Positions 29,859 to 39,530 of a stretch of 64,000 bases of DNA are shown here, piece by piece (the stretch's first letter is position 1; each line of letters begins with the position of its first letter). The DNA is from Idiomarina ramblicola. Its GTDB lineage: Bacteria > Pseudomonadota > Gammaproteobacteria > Enterobacterales > Alteromonadaceae. A program made the translations under genes and the position numbers. The stretch lies in contig NZ_PIQC01000003.1 in the NCBI RefSeq assembly GCF_003987255.1, forward strand, positions 372,001 through 436,000. The letters are read 5' to 3'. The notes beneath the pieces were generated by a model. That model saw only the letters and a program-made list of their open reading frames with translations. It was not told where the DNA came from and made no database searches.

Positions 29859-30593
29859 TTATTTCAGGTCTTTCCAAAACTCTTTTTTCAGTAACCATGC
29901 CAGAACGGTGAATACCAGCAGGAAACCAAAGACAAACCAACCAGTTCGACGCTGTTCTAACAACATTGGCTCTCCGGTATAAACCAGAAATGCTGTTAAG
30001 TCCAACATCGCTTGATCATATTCACTTTCCGATAAACGGCCGCTTCCATCGCTTTTTAAGCCGACGTAAACTTCTTTCATTTCACCGTCTATCATGCGCT
30101 CTTCATAAGTTTTCTCAGGGAGCCCCTGCAGTTCTTCCAGCACATGAGGCATTCCCACATTAGGGAATACCGCATTATTCACACCAAAAGGACGGCTCTC
30201 ATCTTTATAAAATGAGCGCAGGTAAGTATAAATCCAGTCAGCACCTCTTACTCGAGCAACGTTGGTTAAATCCGGTACCGCTGTACCAAACCAATTCGCG
30301 GCTGAATCTGAATTCATGTTGTTGGTGATCAGATCACCGGCTTTATCGCCCGTGAACTGCAGATGTTTTTCTCCCAGTTCTTGTGGGATACCAATATCCT
30401 CAAAGGTACGATTGTAACGATGATATTCCAATTGGTGACAGCCAAGACAGTAGTTCATATACAGCTGCGCACCGCGCTGCAGTGAGGCTTTATCGTGTAA
30501 GTCGACTTCAGCCTTGTCCAATGGAACGGCCGGATCCGCCGCAAATACCAGCGACGGAACCAAGGTTACAAGAGCGATTAACAATTTTTTCAT
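29859..30593 (-). CDS. petC: Ubiquinol-cytochrome c reductase, cytochrome c1 subunit
   Basis: Cytochrome c1 passes electrons from the Rieske protein to soluble cytochrome c. The 244-residue product has a signal peptide (about residues 1-18), the covalent haem motif CLGCH near residue 50, a candidate axial Met in NVGMPHVLEE, and a C-terminal membrane anchor (WFVFGFLLVFTVLAWLL, about 218-236). The start overlaps the petB stop (ATGA). Confidence 0.97.
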   Translation of the reverse strand: MKKLLIALVTLVPSLVFAADPAVPLDKAEVDLHDKASLQRGAQLYMNYCLGCHQLEYHRYNRTFEDIGIPQELGEKHLQFTGDKAGDLITNNMNSDSAANWFGTAVPDLTNVARVRGADWIYTYLRSFYKDESRPFGVNNAVFPNVGMPHVLEELQGLPEKTYEERMIDGEMKEVYVGLKSDGSGRLSESEYDQAMLDLTAFLVYTGEPMLLEQRRTGWFVFGFLLVFTVLAWLLKKEFWKDLK

Positions 30594-31858
30594 TTCGACG
30601 TCACCCTTTCTGGTACCGGTTTAGTCTTCTCGCGCTTACTGTAGAACCAGAGCAGCCCGAAGAATGCAAAGTACAGGAACGTAAATATCTGTGCGAACAC
30701 CGTTGCAACTGGCGTTGCAGGCTGCGTTCCCAGATAACCCAGTACAACGAAGCTGATTGCAAATACCGTTAAGTTCAGCTTATGCAACAGGCTACGATAG
30801 CGAATAGAGCGTACTCGACCACGGTCTAACCAAGGCAACAAAGCCAGAAAGACAATGGCAGCAAACATTAAGATGACGCCAAACAGTTTATCCGGCACCG
30901 CGCGCAAAATGGCGTAGAACGGTGTGAAATACCATACTGGAGCAATATGCTCTGGTGTCTTCAACGGGTTCGCTGGTTCAAAGTTAGGCGGCTCAAGGAA
31001 AAATCCACCCATCTCCGGATTGAAGAAAATAACGTAGCAGAAGAAGAACAAGAATATGCTAAAGCCGAATAAATCCTTAAGGATATAGTAAGGATAGAAC
31101 GGAATAGAATCGACAACGTCTTTCTTGTTAGTAAAACGCTCGTGGAACTTGAACTTCGGTTTTTCTTCGTCTGGTACAGAGCCTTTCGGTTTTTTCGTAT
31201 CAACCCCATCAGGGTTGTTAGAGCCAACTTCATGTAAAGCGACAATATGTAAAAAGACCAGAATAACCAGTACCAGTGGCAACGCAATGACGTGCAGTGC
31301 GAAGAATCGGTTTAGCGTAGCCCCCGATATGACGTAGTCACCACGGATCCATAAGGTAAGGTCATCACCAATAACCGGAATGGCACCGAACAATGAGATA
31401 ATAACCTGCGCACCCCAGTAAGACATTTGTCCCCAAGGTAGCAAGTAACCCATGAAGGCTTCTGCCATCAATACCAGGAAGATGAACATACCAAACAGCC
31501 AAATCAACTCACGTGGCTTTTGGTAAGAGCCATACATCATGCCGCGGAACATATGCAGGTACACGACAACGAAAAACGCTGACGCTCCAGTGGAGTGCAT
31601 GTACCGCAACAACCAACCGTATTCGACGTCACGCATGATGTATTCGACTGACGCAAATGCGCCGTCAGCGCTTGGTACGTAGTTCATGGTTAACCAAATA
31701 CCTGTCAGTATTTGGTTAACCAGTACGATTGTGGCCAAGAAGCCAAACACGTACCACATATTAAAGTTTTTGGGAGCCGGATACTGCGCCAGGTGGATGT
31801 TCCAGGTTTTTGTCATGGGGATGCGGGCATCCATCCACTCTACAAATCGCTTAAACAT
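30590..31858 (-). CDS. petB: Ubiquinol-cytochrome c reductase, cytochrome b subunit
   Basis: Cytochrome b holds the two b-haems and both quinone sites of complex III. The 422-residue protein has eight predicted membrane helices. Haem-ligand histidines lie in YMHSTGASAFF...YLHMFRG and in FALHVIALP...FLHIVALHEVGS. The Qo-site PEWY motif reads PVWYFTPFYAILRA, a substitution I associate with beta/gammaproteobacterial enzymes. It shares one base with the petA stop. Confidence 0.97.
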   Translation of the reverse strand: MFKRFVEWMDARIPMTKTWNIHLAQYPAPKNFNMWYVFGFLATIVLVNQILTGIWLTMNYVPSADGAFASVEYIMRDVEYGWLLRYMHSTGASAFFVVVYLHMFRGMMYGSYQKPRELIWLFGMFIFLVLMAEAFMGYLLPWGQMSYWGAQVIISLFGAIPVIGDDLTLWIRGDYVISGATLNRFFALHVIALPLVLVILVFLHIVALHEVGSNNPDGVDTKKPKGSVPDEEKPKFKFHERFTNKKDVVDSIPFYPYYILKDLFGFSIFLFFFCYVIFFNPEMGGFFLEPPNFEPANPLKTPEHIAPVWYFTPFYAILRAVPDKLFGVILMFAAIVFLALLPWLDRGRVRSIRYRSLLHKLNLTVFAISFVVLGYLGTQPATPVATVFAQIFTFLYFAFFGLLWFYSKREKTKPVPERVTSK

Positions 31859-32448
31859 TATGCTTGCCCCTTATCTTCACCCACCAAAATGGTGTTGTCG
31901 TCGATAAAATAATGCGGTGGCACAGCTAAGTTCAGAGGTGCCGGAACGCTTTCAAAAACGCGACCTGCGATGTCGAACTTAGAACCGTGACACGGGCAGA
32001 AAAAGCCAGAATCAACGCCATCAACGTGATCGCCCATCCCATTTTCCAGGTATGATGGGGAACAACCCAAGTGAGTGCAGATTCCAACCGCAACAAAGAA
32101 TTCTTCTTTGATAGAGCGATGCTGGTTCTGTGCATACTCTGGCTGTTGTGGTTGTTCTGATTTTGGATCACGAAGTCTGTCTTCTACTTTCGACAACCCT
32201 TCAAGCATTTCCGGTGTACGGCGTACGACCCATACAGGTTTACCACGCCACTTCACACGGATTAGCTGACCGGGCTCAGCTTTGCGTATATTTACTTCTA
32301 CTGGCGCTCCCGCGTTTTTCGCTCTTGCACTCGGGTTCCATGATGCTATGAAAGGAACGGCGACAGCCACCGCTCCTGCACCACCTACCACTGAGGTTGC
32401 GACGGTCAAAAAACGACGGCGGCCTTTATCTACAGGCGCATTGCTCAT
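31858..32448 (-). CDS. petA: Ubiquinol-cytochrome c reductase, Rieske iron-sulfur subunit
   Basis: The Rieske protein carries the 2Fe-2S cluster that accepts electrons from ubiquinol. I chose the ATG at 32448 (GGAG nine bases upstream), giving MSNAPVDKGRRRFLTVATS and 196 residues; a GTG ten codons upstream is also open. The RRRFL sequence followed by a membrane helix indicates Tat-dependent insertion. Cluster ligands are in CTHLGCSP and CPCHGSKFD. It is the first gene of petABC, with a promoter about 105 bases upstream. Confidence 0.97.
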   Translation of the reverse strand: MSNAPVDKGRRRFLTVATSVVGGAGAVAVAVPFIASWNPSARAKNAGAPVEVNIRKAEPGQLIRVKWRGKPVWVVRRTPEMLEGLSKVEDRLRDPKSEQPQQPEYAQNQHRSIKEEFFVAVGICTHLGCSPSYLENGMGDHVDGVDSGFFCPCHGSKFDIAGRVFESVPAPLNLAVPPHYFIDDNTILVGEDKGQA

Positions 32449-32550
32449 CCATCTATTCTCCAGTTTTGGACGCTCCACGATACATTGTCGCGAAGTCGGG
32501 AATTAGCTGCTGCTTTGTCCGCTTATGCGGATTACAGAAAATGCTTTGAG

Positions 32551-32579
32551 ATGATAATGAAAAGACACACTTTTTACAA
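32551..32579 (-). promoter_or_regulatory. Predicted petABC promoter
   Basis: TTGTAA (32579-32574) and TATCAT (32556-32551) on the minus strand are spaced by 17 bases. The leader to petA is about 95 bases and contains a small hairpin (TCCGC-ATAA-GCGGA). The promoter lies after the rpsI terminator, so the bc1 genes look independently transcribed. Confidence 0.6.
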
Positions 32580-32630
32580 GCTTAATAGCCGCCCTTATTG
32601 GTGTATTTCCATTTCGTACAGGCATAAAAA

Positions 32631-32650
32631 AACCCAGCCGAAGCTGGGTT
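32631..32650 (-). terminator. Rho-independent terminator of rplM-rpsI
   Basis: On the minus strand AACCCAGC and GCTGGGTT pair over 8 bp around a TTCG tetraloop and are followed by a run of seven T. This is a textbook intrinsic terminator 24 bases after the rpsI stop. Confidence 0.92.
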
Positions 32651-32673
32651 TTGCCACAATAAATAAAGACGAA

Positions 32674-33066
32674 TTAACGCTTTGAGAACTGTGGACGTTT
32701 ACGTGCTTTGTGCAAGCCGATTTTCTTACGTTCAACCTGACGAGCGTCACGAGTAACGTAACCTTCTTTACGTAATGGACCACGTAAAGCTTCGTCGTAT
32801 TGCATTAATGCACGAGTAATACCGTGACGAATTGCACCCGCCTGACCTGTCGTACCACCACCACTTACGGTGATGTACATGTCAAACTTCTCAGTCATTT
32901 CAACTAACTCTAATGGTTGACGAACAACCATCTGAGCCGTTTCACGACCAAAGTATTCGTTCAGTTCACGGTTGTTAATTTGGATGTTGCCGCTACCAGG
33001 ACGCAAAAATACGCGAGCCGTGGAGTTTTTGCGACGACCAGTACCGTAGTATTGATTATCTGCCAT
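32674..33066 (-). CDS. rpsI: 30S ribosomal protein S9
   Basis: S9 (uS9) is a small-subunit protein whose C-terminal tail reaches the P-site tRNA. The 130 residues start [20 protein letters not shown] and end [11 protein letters not shown], the conserved basic tail ending in Lys-Arg. The gene follows rplM after 17 bases, the universal L13-S9 pairing, and is closed by a strong terminator. Confidence 0.99.
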   Translation of the reverse strand: MADNQYYGTGRRKNSTARVFLRPGSGNIQINNRELNEYFGRETAQMVVRQPLELVEMTEKFDMYITVSGGGTTGQAGAIRHGITRALMQYDEALRGPLRKEGYVTRDARQVERKKIGLHKARKRPQFSKR

Positions 33067-33083
33067 AGTGTTCTTGCTCCGTA

Positions 33084-33512
33084 TTATATATCCAGTTGTT
33101 TAGGTTGTTGAGCAATATGGTTATGCTCAGTACCTGCGTACACTTTCAGTTTACGGAACATGGCACGACCCAATGGACCACGGGGTAACATACCTTTCAC
33201 CGCTTTCTGAATGACCATCTCTGGTTTCTTAGCAATCAGTTTTTCAAAGCTGATTGATTTGATACCACCCGGAAATCCAGTGTGCGAGTAGTACATCTTG
33301 TCCTGAGCTTTGTTACCGGTAACGGCAACTTTCTCAGCATTAATAACAACGATATAATCGCCAGTATCAACGTGAGGAGTGTACTCAGGCTTGTGCTTGC
33401 CGCGTAAACGACGAGCGATTTCAGTAGCTAAACGACCTAAAGTTTTGCCTTCAGCGTCTACTACGTACCAGTCGCGTTTTACCGTTTCTGGCTTGGCTAC
33501 AAATGTTTTCAT
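33084..33512 (-). CDS. rplM: 50S ribosomal protein L13
   Basis: L13 (uL13) is an early-assembly large-subunit protein. The 142 residues ([20 protein letters not shown], then [27 protein letters not shown] partly quoted) match the E. coli protein in length. In E. coli L13 represses its own mRNA. Here the leader is about 150 bases long and contains two small hairpins, which leaves room for the same control. Confidence 0.99.
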   Translation of the reverse strand: MKTFVAKPETVKRDWYVVDAEGKTLGRLATEIARRLRGKHKPEYTPHVDTGDYIVVINAEKVAVTGNKAQDKMYYSHTGFPGGIKSISFEKLIAKKPEMVIQKAVKGMLPRGPLGRAMFRKLKVYAGTEHNHIAQQPKQLDI

Positions 33513-33709
33513 TGTATAAAACCTACATTTTAAAAGTTCACGGACAGTAATTCCGGGCTTCCCCGCGAATCACAACAATAAAAAAATGATAAAAATCATT
33601 TAGTTATCTGCTGCGACCGCTGCATTACGTTAGGTAACACAACGGACTGTAACGTGGGCTGCGCGGATTATAGGAAAAATGCGGTTAAAGATCACGCATT
33701 TTCTGAAAT
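33513..33709 (-). promoter_or_regulatory. rplM promoter and structured leader
   Basis: A perfect TATAAT (33672-33667, minus strand) lies 17 bases from a weak GTGATC (33695-33690). It is followed by a GC-rich discriminator (CCGCGC), as in growth-rate-controlled ribosomal promoters. The leader of about 150 bases contains AAATGAT-TTTT-ATCATTT (33601-33584), followed by T-rich sequence like a weak attenuator, and a 4-bp CGGG-GAAG-CCCG hairpin nearer the gene. No ORF is supported in this stretch. Confidence 0.6.
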
Positions 33710-34825
33710 TTATGCTTTATGCGCCATTGCCAGATATTCCTGACTTTGCATTTCTTGCAGTCGACTGACACAGCGGCGGAACTCAAAAGTTAATTGACCT
33801 TCGGTATAAAGTGATTCGATATCCACTTCGGCTGACAAAATGAGTTTTACCCGACGTTCGTAAAACTCATCAACTAACGCAATAAAGCGTCTGGCAGTAT
33901 CGTCTTTTCCTGCGCCCATTTGTTCGACATTACTGATAAGGACAGCGTGATAGATTCTCGCTATTTCCATGTAATCGTTTTGACTGCGCGCCGTTTTACA
34001 AAGAGAAGCAAAATCAAAGAACACCACATCGTCGCACTCAGCTCGTACATCGATATCCCGACCTTCGATATCAATACAGTCCGACTCGTATCGGTCTTTG
34101 CACTCCGGAGCCAGCTCTTTGAAATACTGCCATAGGTTTTTATCTGCCTGTTCATCCAACGGTGAGTGAAAAATTTCCGCTCGTGTCAGCGTTCTTAACC
34201 GGTAATCGATACCACTGTCTACATTCACCACATCGCAGTGTCGTTTAATCAGTTTTATCGCTGGAATAAATCGCGCACGCTGCAAACCATTTTTGTACAG
34301 GTCGTCAGGGATAATATTGGACGTAGCAACCAGAACAACACCTCGCTCAAACAAGCATTCAAACAACTTACCCAACAACATCGCATCAGTAATGTCCTGC
34401 ACAAAAAACTCATCGAAGCAGACAATCAGCGCTTCACCCGCAATTTTATCTGCAACGATGTGCAACGGGTCACTCTGTTTATCGAGTTGTTTCAGTTCAC
34501 TGTGTACCCGGTGCATAAAGCGATGGAAGTGAATGCGCCACTTACGCTCAATAGGCAGGCTTTCGAAAAAGGTATCGACCAGATAGGTTTTCCCGCGTCC
34601 GACACCGCCCCAAAAATAAATGCCCTGAGGTCTGTCAGGAGCTTTGCTTAACCACTTCCGCCAGCTTGGTAAGGTCTGATAACCGTGCCACTCAACAAGC
34701 TCGTCATGCAGTCTTTGCAAATGTTTAACGGCGTTAAGCTGGGCTTCATCTTCCGAGAAGCCATTGTGTTCGATATCATATTGATAACGTTCTAATGGAG
34801 ACATTTGCTGTTTGGACACTACCAC
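33710..34825 (-). CDS. zapE: Cell division ATPase ZapE
   Basis: ZapE is an AFG1-type P-loop ATPase that modulates the Z ring and has been linked to cofactor (ubiquinone) biosynthesis. The 371-residue frame starts at a GTG preceded by GAGG; another GTG (34819) and an ATG (34804) are alternatives. It has Walker A GGVGRGKTYLVD near residue 75, Walker B LIVCFDEFFVQD near 135, the sensor motif LVATSNIIPDDLYKNGLQR, and the family C-terminus FVDEFYER-like ALVDEFYERRVKL...SRLQEMQSQEY. It is divergent from zapG, as in E. coli. Confidence 0.95.
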   Translation of the reverse strand: MVVSKQQMSPLERYQYDIEHNGFSEDEAQLNAVKHLQRLHDELVEWHGYQTLPSWRKWLSKAPDRPQGIYFWGGVGRGKTYLVDTFFESLPIERKWRIHFHRFMHRVHSELKQLDKQSDPLHIVADKIAGEALIVCFDEFFVQDITDAMLLGKLFECLFERGVVLVATSNIIPDDLYKNGLQRARFIPAIKLIKRHCDVVNVDSGIDYRLRTLTRAEIFHSPLDEQADKNLWQYFKELAPECKDRYESDCIDIEGRDIDVRAECDDVVFFDFASLCKTARSQNDYMEIARIYHAVLISNVEQMGAGKDDTARRFIALVDEFYERRVKLILSAEVDIESLYTEGQLTFEFRRCVSRLQEMQSQEYLAMAHKA

Positions 34826-34923
34826 TTCACCTCAGTTGGGATTATCCTATAAGGTAATATGTTACCATGAAGGTGAAGCGCAGCAATCATTCGCAGCTGT
34901 AGCAGCTTGTTCAGGAGTTAATT

Positions 34924-35385
34924 ATGAGTTGGATTATTGGGGTTCTGTTGGTCATTGCTGGTGCAATCATTGGTTTTTTCGCAGCTCGTTACAGTCAATC
35001 AAAAGGTCAGTCCGGCGACCTGGAAGAGCAAGTTCAGCAAAGCGAACAGCGCTTGACAGACTACCAGCGAGAAGTGGCTGAACATTTCGCAACAGCCAAC
35101 GCTATGGTTGAGCAACTGGCGGATACTCAGCAACGCTTACAGAGTTATCTGAACCAAAGTGCTGAGCTTTTGGAGAAAAATGAAGGCCAGAGCGACCTGC
35201 CTTTTTTCTCTGAAGACACACTTAAGCAATTGCGCGTTGCCAATTCGCTGAACAAAGATCACCGCTCTGGCCGCGACAGTTACAGCGCCAACGACATTCC
35301 CCGCGACTACACTGAAGGCTCTAGTGGTTTATTTTCAAACAGCTACGAAGAAAAATCAGATAAAGAGTCCTCAAAAACATCTTGA
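34924..35385 (+). CDS. zapG: DUF1043 inner-membrane protein ZapG (YhcB)
   Basis: ZapG/YhcB is an inner-membrane protein linked to envelope growth and division. The 153-residue product has one N-terminal membrane helix (about residues 3-21). A cytoplasmic coiled coil follows (about 28-90, EEQVQQSEQRLTDYQREVAEHF), then a low-complexity, Ser-rich tail. It begins after CAGGAG and is followed by degQ-degS, the E. coli order. Confidence 0.9.
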   Translation: MSWIIGVLLVIAGAIIGFFAARYSQSKGQSGDLEEQVQQSEQRLTDYQREVAEHFATANAMVEQLADTQQRLQSYLNQSAELLEKNEGQSDLPFFSEDTLKQLRVANSLNKDHRSGRDSYSANDIPRDYTEGSSGLFSNSYEEKSDKESSKTS

Positions 35386-35399
35386 AACACTTTTAGAGT

Positions 35400-35427
35400 G
35401 AACTCATATTGCTAGCAAGCGGTCTTA
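35400..35427 (+). promoter_or_regulatory. Possible sigma-E promoter before degQ
   Basis: GAACTC (35400-35405), 16 bases, then GTCTTA (35422-35427) resembles the sigma-E consensus (GAACTT, 16-17 bases, TCTGA/TCTAA), with mismatches in both elements. The -10 element overlaps a 10-bp hairpin (35416-35425 with 35434-35443, one G-T pair), which could instead be a weak zapG terminator. degP/degQ-type genes are often envelope-stress controlled. Confidence 0.4.
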
Positions 35428-35473
35428 ACTCGCAGATCGCTTGTTAGTGCTTGATTAAGGAGTCACTCAAACC

Positions 35474-36832
35474 ATGAAACGAGTCTTAGCTTTATTCAGT
35501 TTACTCATTGTTTTTAGCTTTACCCCTATTACTTCGGCTCAGGCCGGTATTCCATTTTTTAGTAACGGTGACGAACAACCCACTTTAGCCCCCATGCTGG
35601 AAGAGGTTACTCCTGCCGTCGTTAATATTTCCGTGAAAGGCAAGCGCGAAGTGCGTCAGCGTTTACCGGACGCTCTTCGATTCTTCTTTGGCCCTAACTC
35701 GCCACGAGAGCAAGTGCAAGAACGCCCATTTCAGGGGCTAGGATCAGGCGTCATCATTGACGCAGAGAATGGCTATGTGGTCACCAACAACCACGTCATT
35801 GATGATGCGACCGAAATTCTGGTCACTTTAAAAGACGGCCGCGAATTTGATGCCAAGGTGATAGGCACAGACAAGCGAAGCGATGTGGCTTTGCTAAGAA
35901 TCGAAAATGGCGAAGACCTTGCCTCTATTGAGTTAGGTAAATCATCCGATTTACGAGTCGGTGATTTTGTGGTCGCAATTGGCAACCCCTTTGGGCTCGG
36001 TCAGACAGTAACCTCAGGCATTGTCAGCGCATTAGGACGTGGCGGGCTGGGTATTGAGGAGTTGGAAAACTTTATTCAAACCGATGCCGCCATCAACAGT
36101 GGTAACTCAGGTGGGGCTTTGGTTACCTTAGATGGCAAGTTGATTGGGATTAACACCGCAATACTGGGCCCTAATGGAGGGAATATCGGTATCGGCTTCG
36201 CTATCCCGTCAGACATGATGAATAATTTAGTACAACAGCTCATTGAGTTTGGTGAAGTACGCCGCGGCGTATTAGGTGTTCGTGGAAACGATCTGACCCA
36301 CGATGTCGCTCAGGCGCTGAATATTCCAGTAAATCGGGGCGCTTTCGTTTCTCAGGTCGTTCCAGGTAGTTCGGCGGCCGATGCAGGGATTGAATCCGGT
36401 GACGTTATCATCTCAGTTGATAAACAAACCATTCGCTCATTCTCGGAGCTGGGCGCGCTTGTGGGCTCGATAGGCTCAGGCAAGTCAATAGAGCTTGGTA
36501 TTATCCGCGATGGAGAAGAACTATCGGTTGATGTCACCCTGGGTGCACAGGATACCGCTGTTACCGCTGCCTCGATTCACCCGGCTTTAGAGGGAGCCAC
36601 GTTGGTTGCATCTGAAGCCGGCAATGGTATTGAAGTTACGGAGCTAGAAGAACGTTCTCCAGCAGCTCGCATTGGGCTCGAAGAAGGCGATATTATTCAA
36701 GGCGTTAACAGAGTGAGAGTGAATAATGTGGCCGAACTGCGTGCTGCTATAGAAGACAAAGCCGGTGTTATCGCGCTGAATATTAAGCGTGACGACAGTT
36801 CACTCTTTATCGTGCTGCGCAACACAAACTGA
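35474..36832 (+). CDS. degQ: Periplasmic serine protease/chaperone, DegP/DegQ (Do) family
   Basis: This HtrA protease degrades or refolds damaged periplasmic proteins. The 452-residue product has a signal peptide (about residues 1-25, ending TSAQA). The trypsin-like domain has catalytic His in NNHVID, Asp in RSDVALLRI and Ser in SGNSGGALV. Two PDZ domains follow (about 255-345 and 365-450). The LA loop is short, which together with the adjacent degS favours DegQ over DegP. AAGGAG precedes the ATG. Confidence 0.95.
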   Translation: MKRVLALFSLLIVFSFTPITSAQAGIPFFSNGDEQPTLAPMLEEVTPAVVNISVKGKREVRQRLPDALRFFFGPNSPREQVQERPFQGLGSGVIIDAENGYVVTNNHVIDDATEILVTLKDGREFDAKVIGTDKRSDVALLRIENGEDLASIELGKSSDLRVGDFVVAIGNPFGLGQTVTSGIVSALGRGGLGIEELENFIQTDAAINSGNSGGALVTLDGKLIGINTAILGPNGGNIGIGFAIPSDMMNNLVQQLIEFGEVRRGVLGVRGNDLTHDVAQALNIPVNRGAFVSQVVPGSSAADAGIESGDVIISVDKQTIRSFSELGALVGSIGSGKSIELGIIRDGEELSVDVTLGAQDTAVTAASIHPALEGATLVASEAGNGIEVTELEERSPAARIGLEEGDIIQGVNRVRVNNVAELRAAIEDKAGVIALNIKRDDSSLFIVLRNTN

Positions 36833-36845
36833 CATTGTGACAGGC

Positions 36846-36876
36846 AGGTGGTATCAGTGCTATGCTGATACCACCT
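36846..36876 (+). terminator. Strong hairpin between degQ and degS
   Basis: AGGTGGTATCAG (36846-36857) and CTGATACCACCT (36865-36876) form a perfect 12-bp stem with a 7-base loop, followed by AATTTAACC rather than a long T-run. It lies 13 bases after the degQ stop and 20 bases before degS. It may act as a partial terminator or a 3'-end stabiliser. Confidence 0.6.
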
Positions 36877-36895
36877 AATTTAACCGGAAGCAGAT

Positions 36896-37945
36896 ATGCA
36901 ACAACTCTCGTCAACCCTAAGATTTTTGCTTCAGTCAGTTGGCTTAGGCCTTGTTGTTGCGGCTATTGTTATTGTCACCCAGCCATTTTGGGGGCAGTCA
37001 GAGTCTTTAAGCCAAACGAACTCTGAAATTATCTCTTTCAACCAGGCTGTTCGCAAAGCAGCTCCTGCAGTCGTTAATATATACAGCATGGGTGAAATAC
37101 AGGGGTCTTATTATCAACCTCAGTCATCGCGTGTCTTGCGTCTGGGTTCCGGTGTCATTATGGACTCTCAGGGCTATATTCTGACGGCTCACCATGTGGT
37201 GGATAATGTCGATAAAGTTGAAGTGGCTTTGCAAGACGGTAGGCGCTATGCCGCTCAGATAATCGGCAGCGATCGCTATACCGACCTTGCTGTGCTCAAA
37301 ATTGACGCCGATAATCTTCCGGTTATCCCCGTTCAGTCAACACGCCGGATTCAAGTTGGCGATATTGTTCTTGCTATCGGTAATCCGTATAACATTGGCC
37401 AGACGATCACTCAGGGAATCATTAGCGCCAGTGGTGGCCGGGTTGGGGTCAGCAACTCGTACTCCGACCTCATTCAGATGGATGCCGTGATCAATCAGGG
37501 AGCTTCCGGTGGTGCGTTGGTCAATACAGCCGGAGAGCTCATCGGCATCAATAACGCTCGCTACAATTCAGCTTTTGGTGACGGCGGCGAAGGTATTTAC
37601 TTTGCCGTACCTTATGAGAATGCTCGCAAGGTGATGAAAACACTGATTCAGGAAGGCGAGGTGGTACGTGGCTACATCGGCATCAGTGTTAACCCTAACT
37701 TCAGTGAAGAGCAGTCCTTGTCGGGTATTTTAGTGACTGATGTTGAACGCGAAGGCCCTGCGGCAAAAGCCGGGTTGCAGAGAAATGACTTTTTAGTCGC
37801 CATTGCTGGTAAACCTGTTCGATCCGCTCCGGAGGGACTTGATCGTGTGGCTAATAGTAAACCGGGCTCTCAACTCGAAATCGAGTTCTACCGTGGAGAC
37901 ACGCGCATGACAACCACGGTTACTGTTGCTGAATTGCCTCGTTAA
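36896..37945 (+). CDS. degS: Membrane-anchored stress-sensor protease DegS
   Basis: DegS senses misfolded outer-membrane proteins through its PDZ domain and cleaves RseA to free sigma-E. The 349-residue product has an N-terminal membrane anchor (about residues 10-30). Its protease domain carries His in AHHVVD, Asp in YTDLAVLKI and Ser in NQGASGGALVN. One PDZ domain follows (about 255-345). The residue before the catalytic Ser is Ala where HtrA proteins usually have Asn. Location after degQ fits. Confidence 0.95.
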   Translation: MQQLSSTLRFLLQSVGLGLVVAAIVIVTQPFWGQSESLSQTNSEIISFNQAVRKAAPAVVNIYSMGEIQGSYYQPQSSRVLRLGSGVIMDSQGYILTAHHVVDNVDKVEVALQDGRRYAAQIIGSDRYTDLAVLKIDADNLPVIPVQSTRRIQVGDIVLAIGNPYNIGQTITQGIISASGGRVGVSNSYSDLIQMDAVINQGASGGALVNTAGELIGINNARYNSAFGDGGEGIYFAVPYENARKVMKTLIQEGEVVRGYIGISVNPNFSEEQSLSGILVTDVEREGPAAKAGLQRNDFLVAIAGKPVRSAPEGLDRVANSKPGSQLEIEFYRGDTRMTTTVTVAELPR

Positions 37946-37952
37946 AACGAAG

Positions 37953-39225
<1,273 letters not shown>

Positions 39226-39238
39226 CTAACCAACAACC

Positions 39239-39493
39239 TTATGGCATCATTAATTTTTTATCACGCGCCCAGTCTTCAGGCGTGTAGGCTTTTATCGAGA
39301 CAGCATGGATAGAACCATCTGCAATTAAGGGATTTAAAGGTCCATACACTGCTTGCTGACGCTTTACCCGACTCATCTCTTTAAAGTCTTCGCTGACAGC
39401 AATAATTTCAACGTTTGCGCCTTCAGCTTTGACCAGTAGCTCTTCTAAAGAGAGCGCATCATTAAGCAAGTTTTTAAGTTCTTCAGTATTCAT
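39239..39493 (-). CDS. ibaG: BolA-family protein IbaG
   Basis: IbaG (YrbA) is a BolA-like protein that partners with monothiol glutaredoxins and is linked to acid stress and envelope balance. The 84 residues include the BolA helix-turn segment VKRQQAVYGPLNPLIADGSIHAVSIK (partly quoted) with the conserved His. It sits between mlaB and murA, as in E. coli. Confidence 0.93.
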   Translation of the reverse strand: MNTEELKNLLNDALSLEELLVKAEGANVEIIAVSEDFKEMSRVKRQQAVYGPLNPLIADGSIHAVSIKAYTPEDWARDKKLMMP

Positions 39494-39530
39494 TCTTATC
39501 TGCCGTTGGCTTAAAAGTTAGTAAGACCCC

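Noticed and set aside
34853-34866. Imperfect palindrome GGTAATATGTTACC between zapE and zapG as an operator
   Set aside because: The stem is only 5 bp and no well-spaced promoter could be matched to it; too weak to list as a site.
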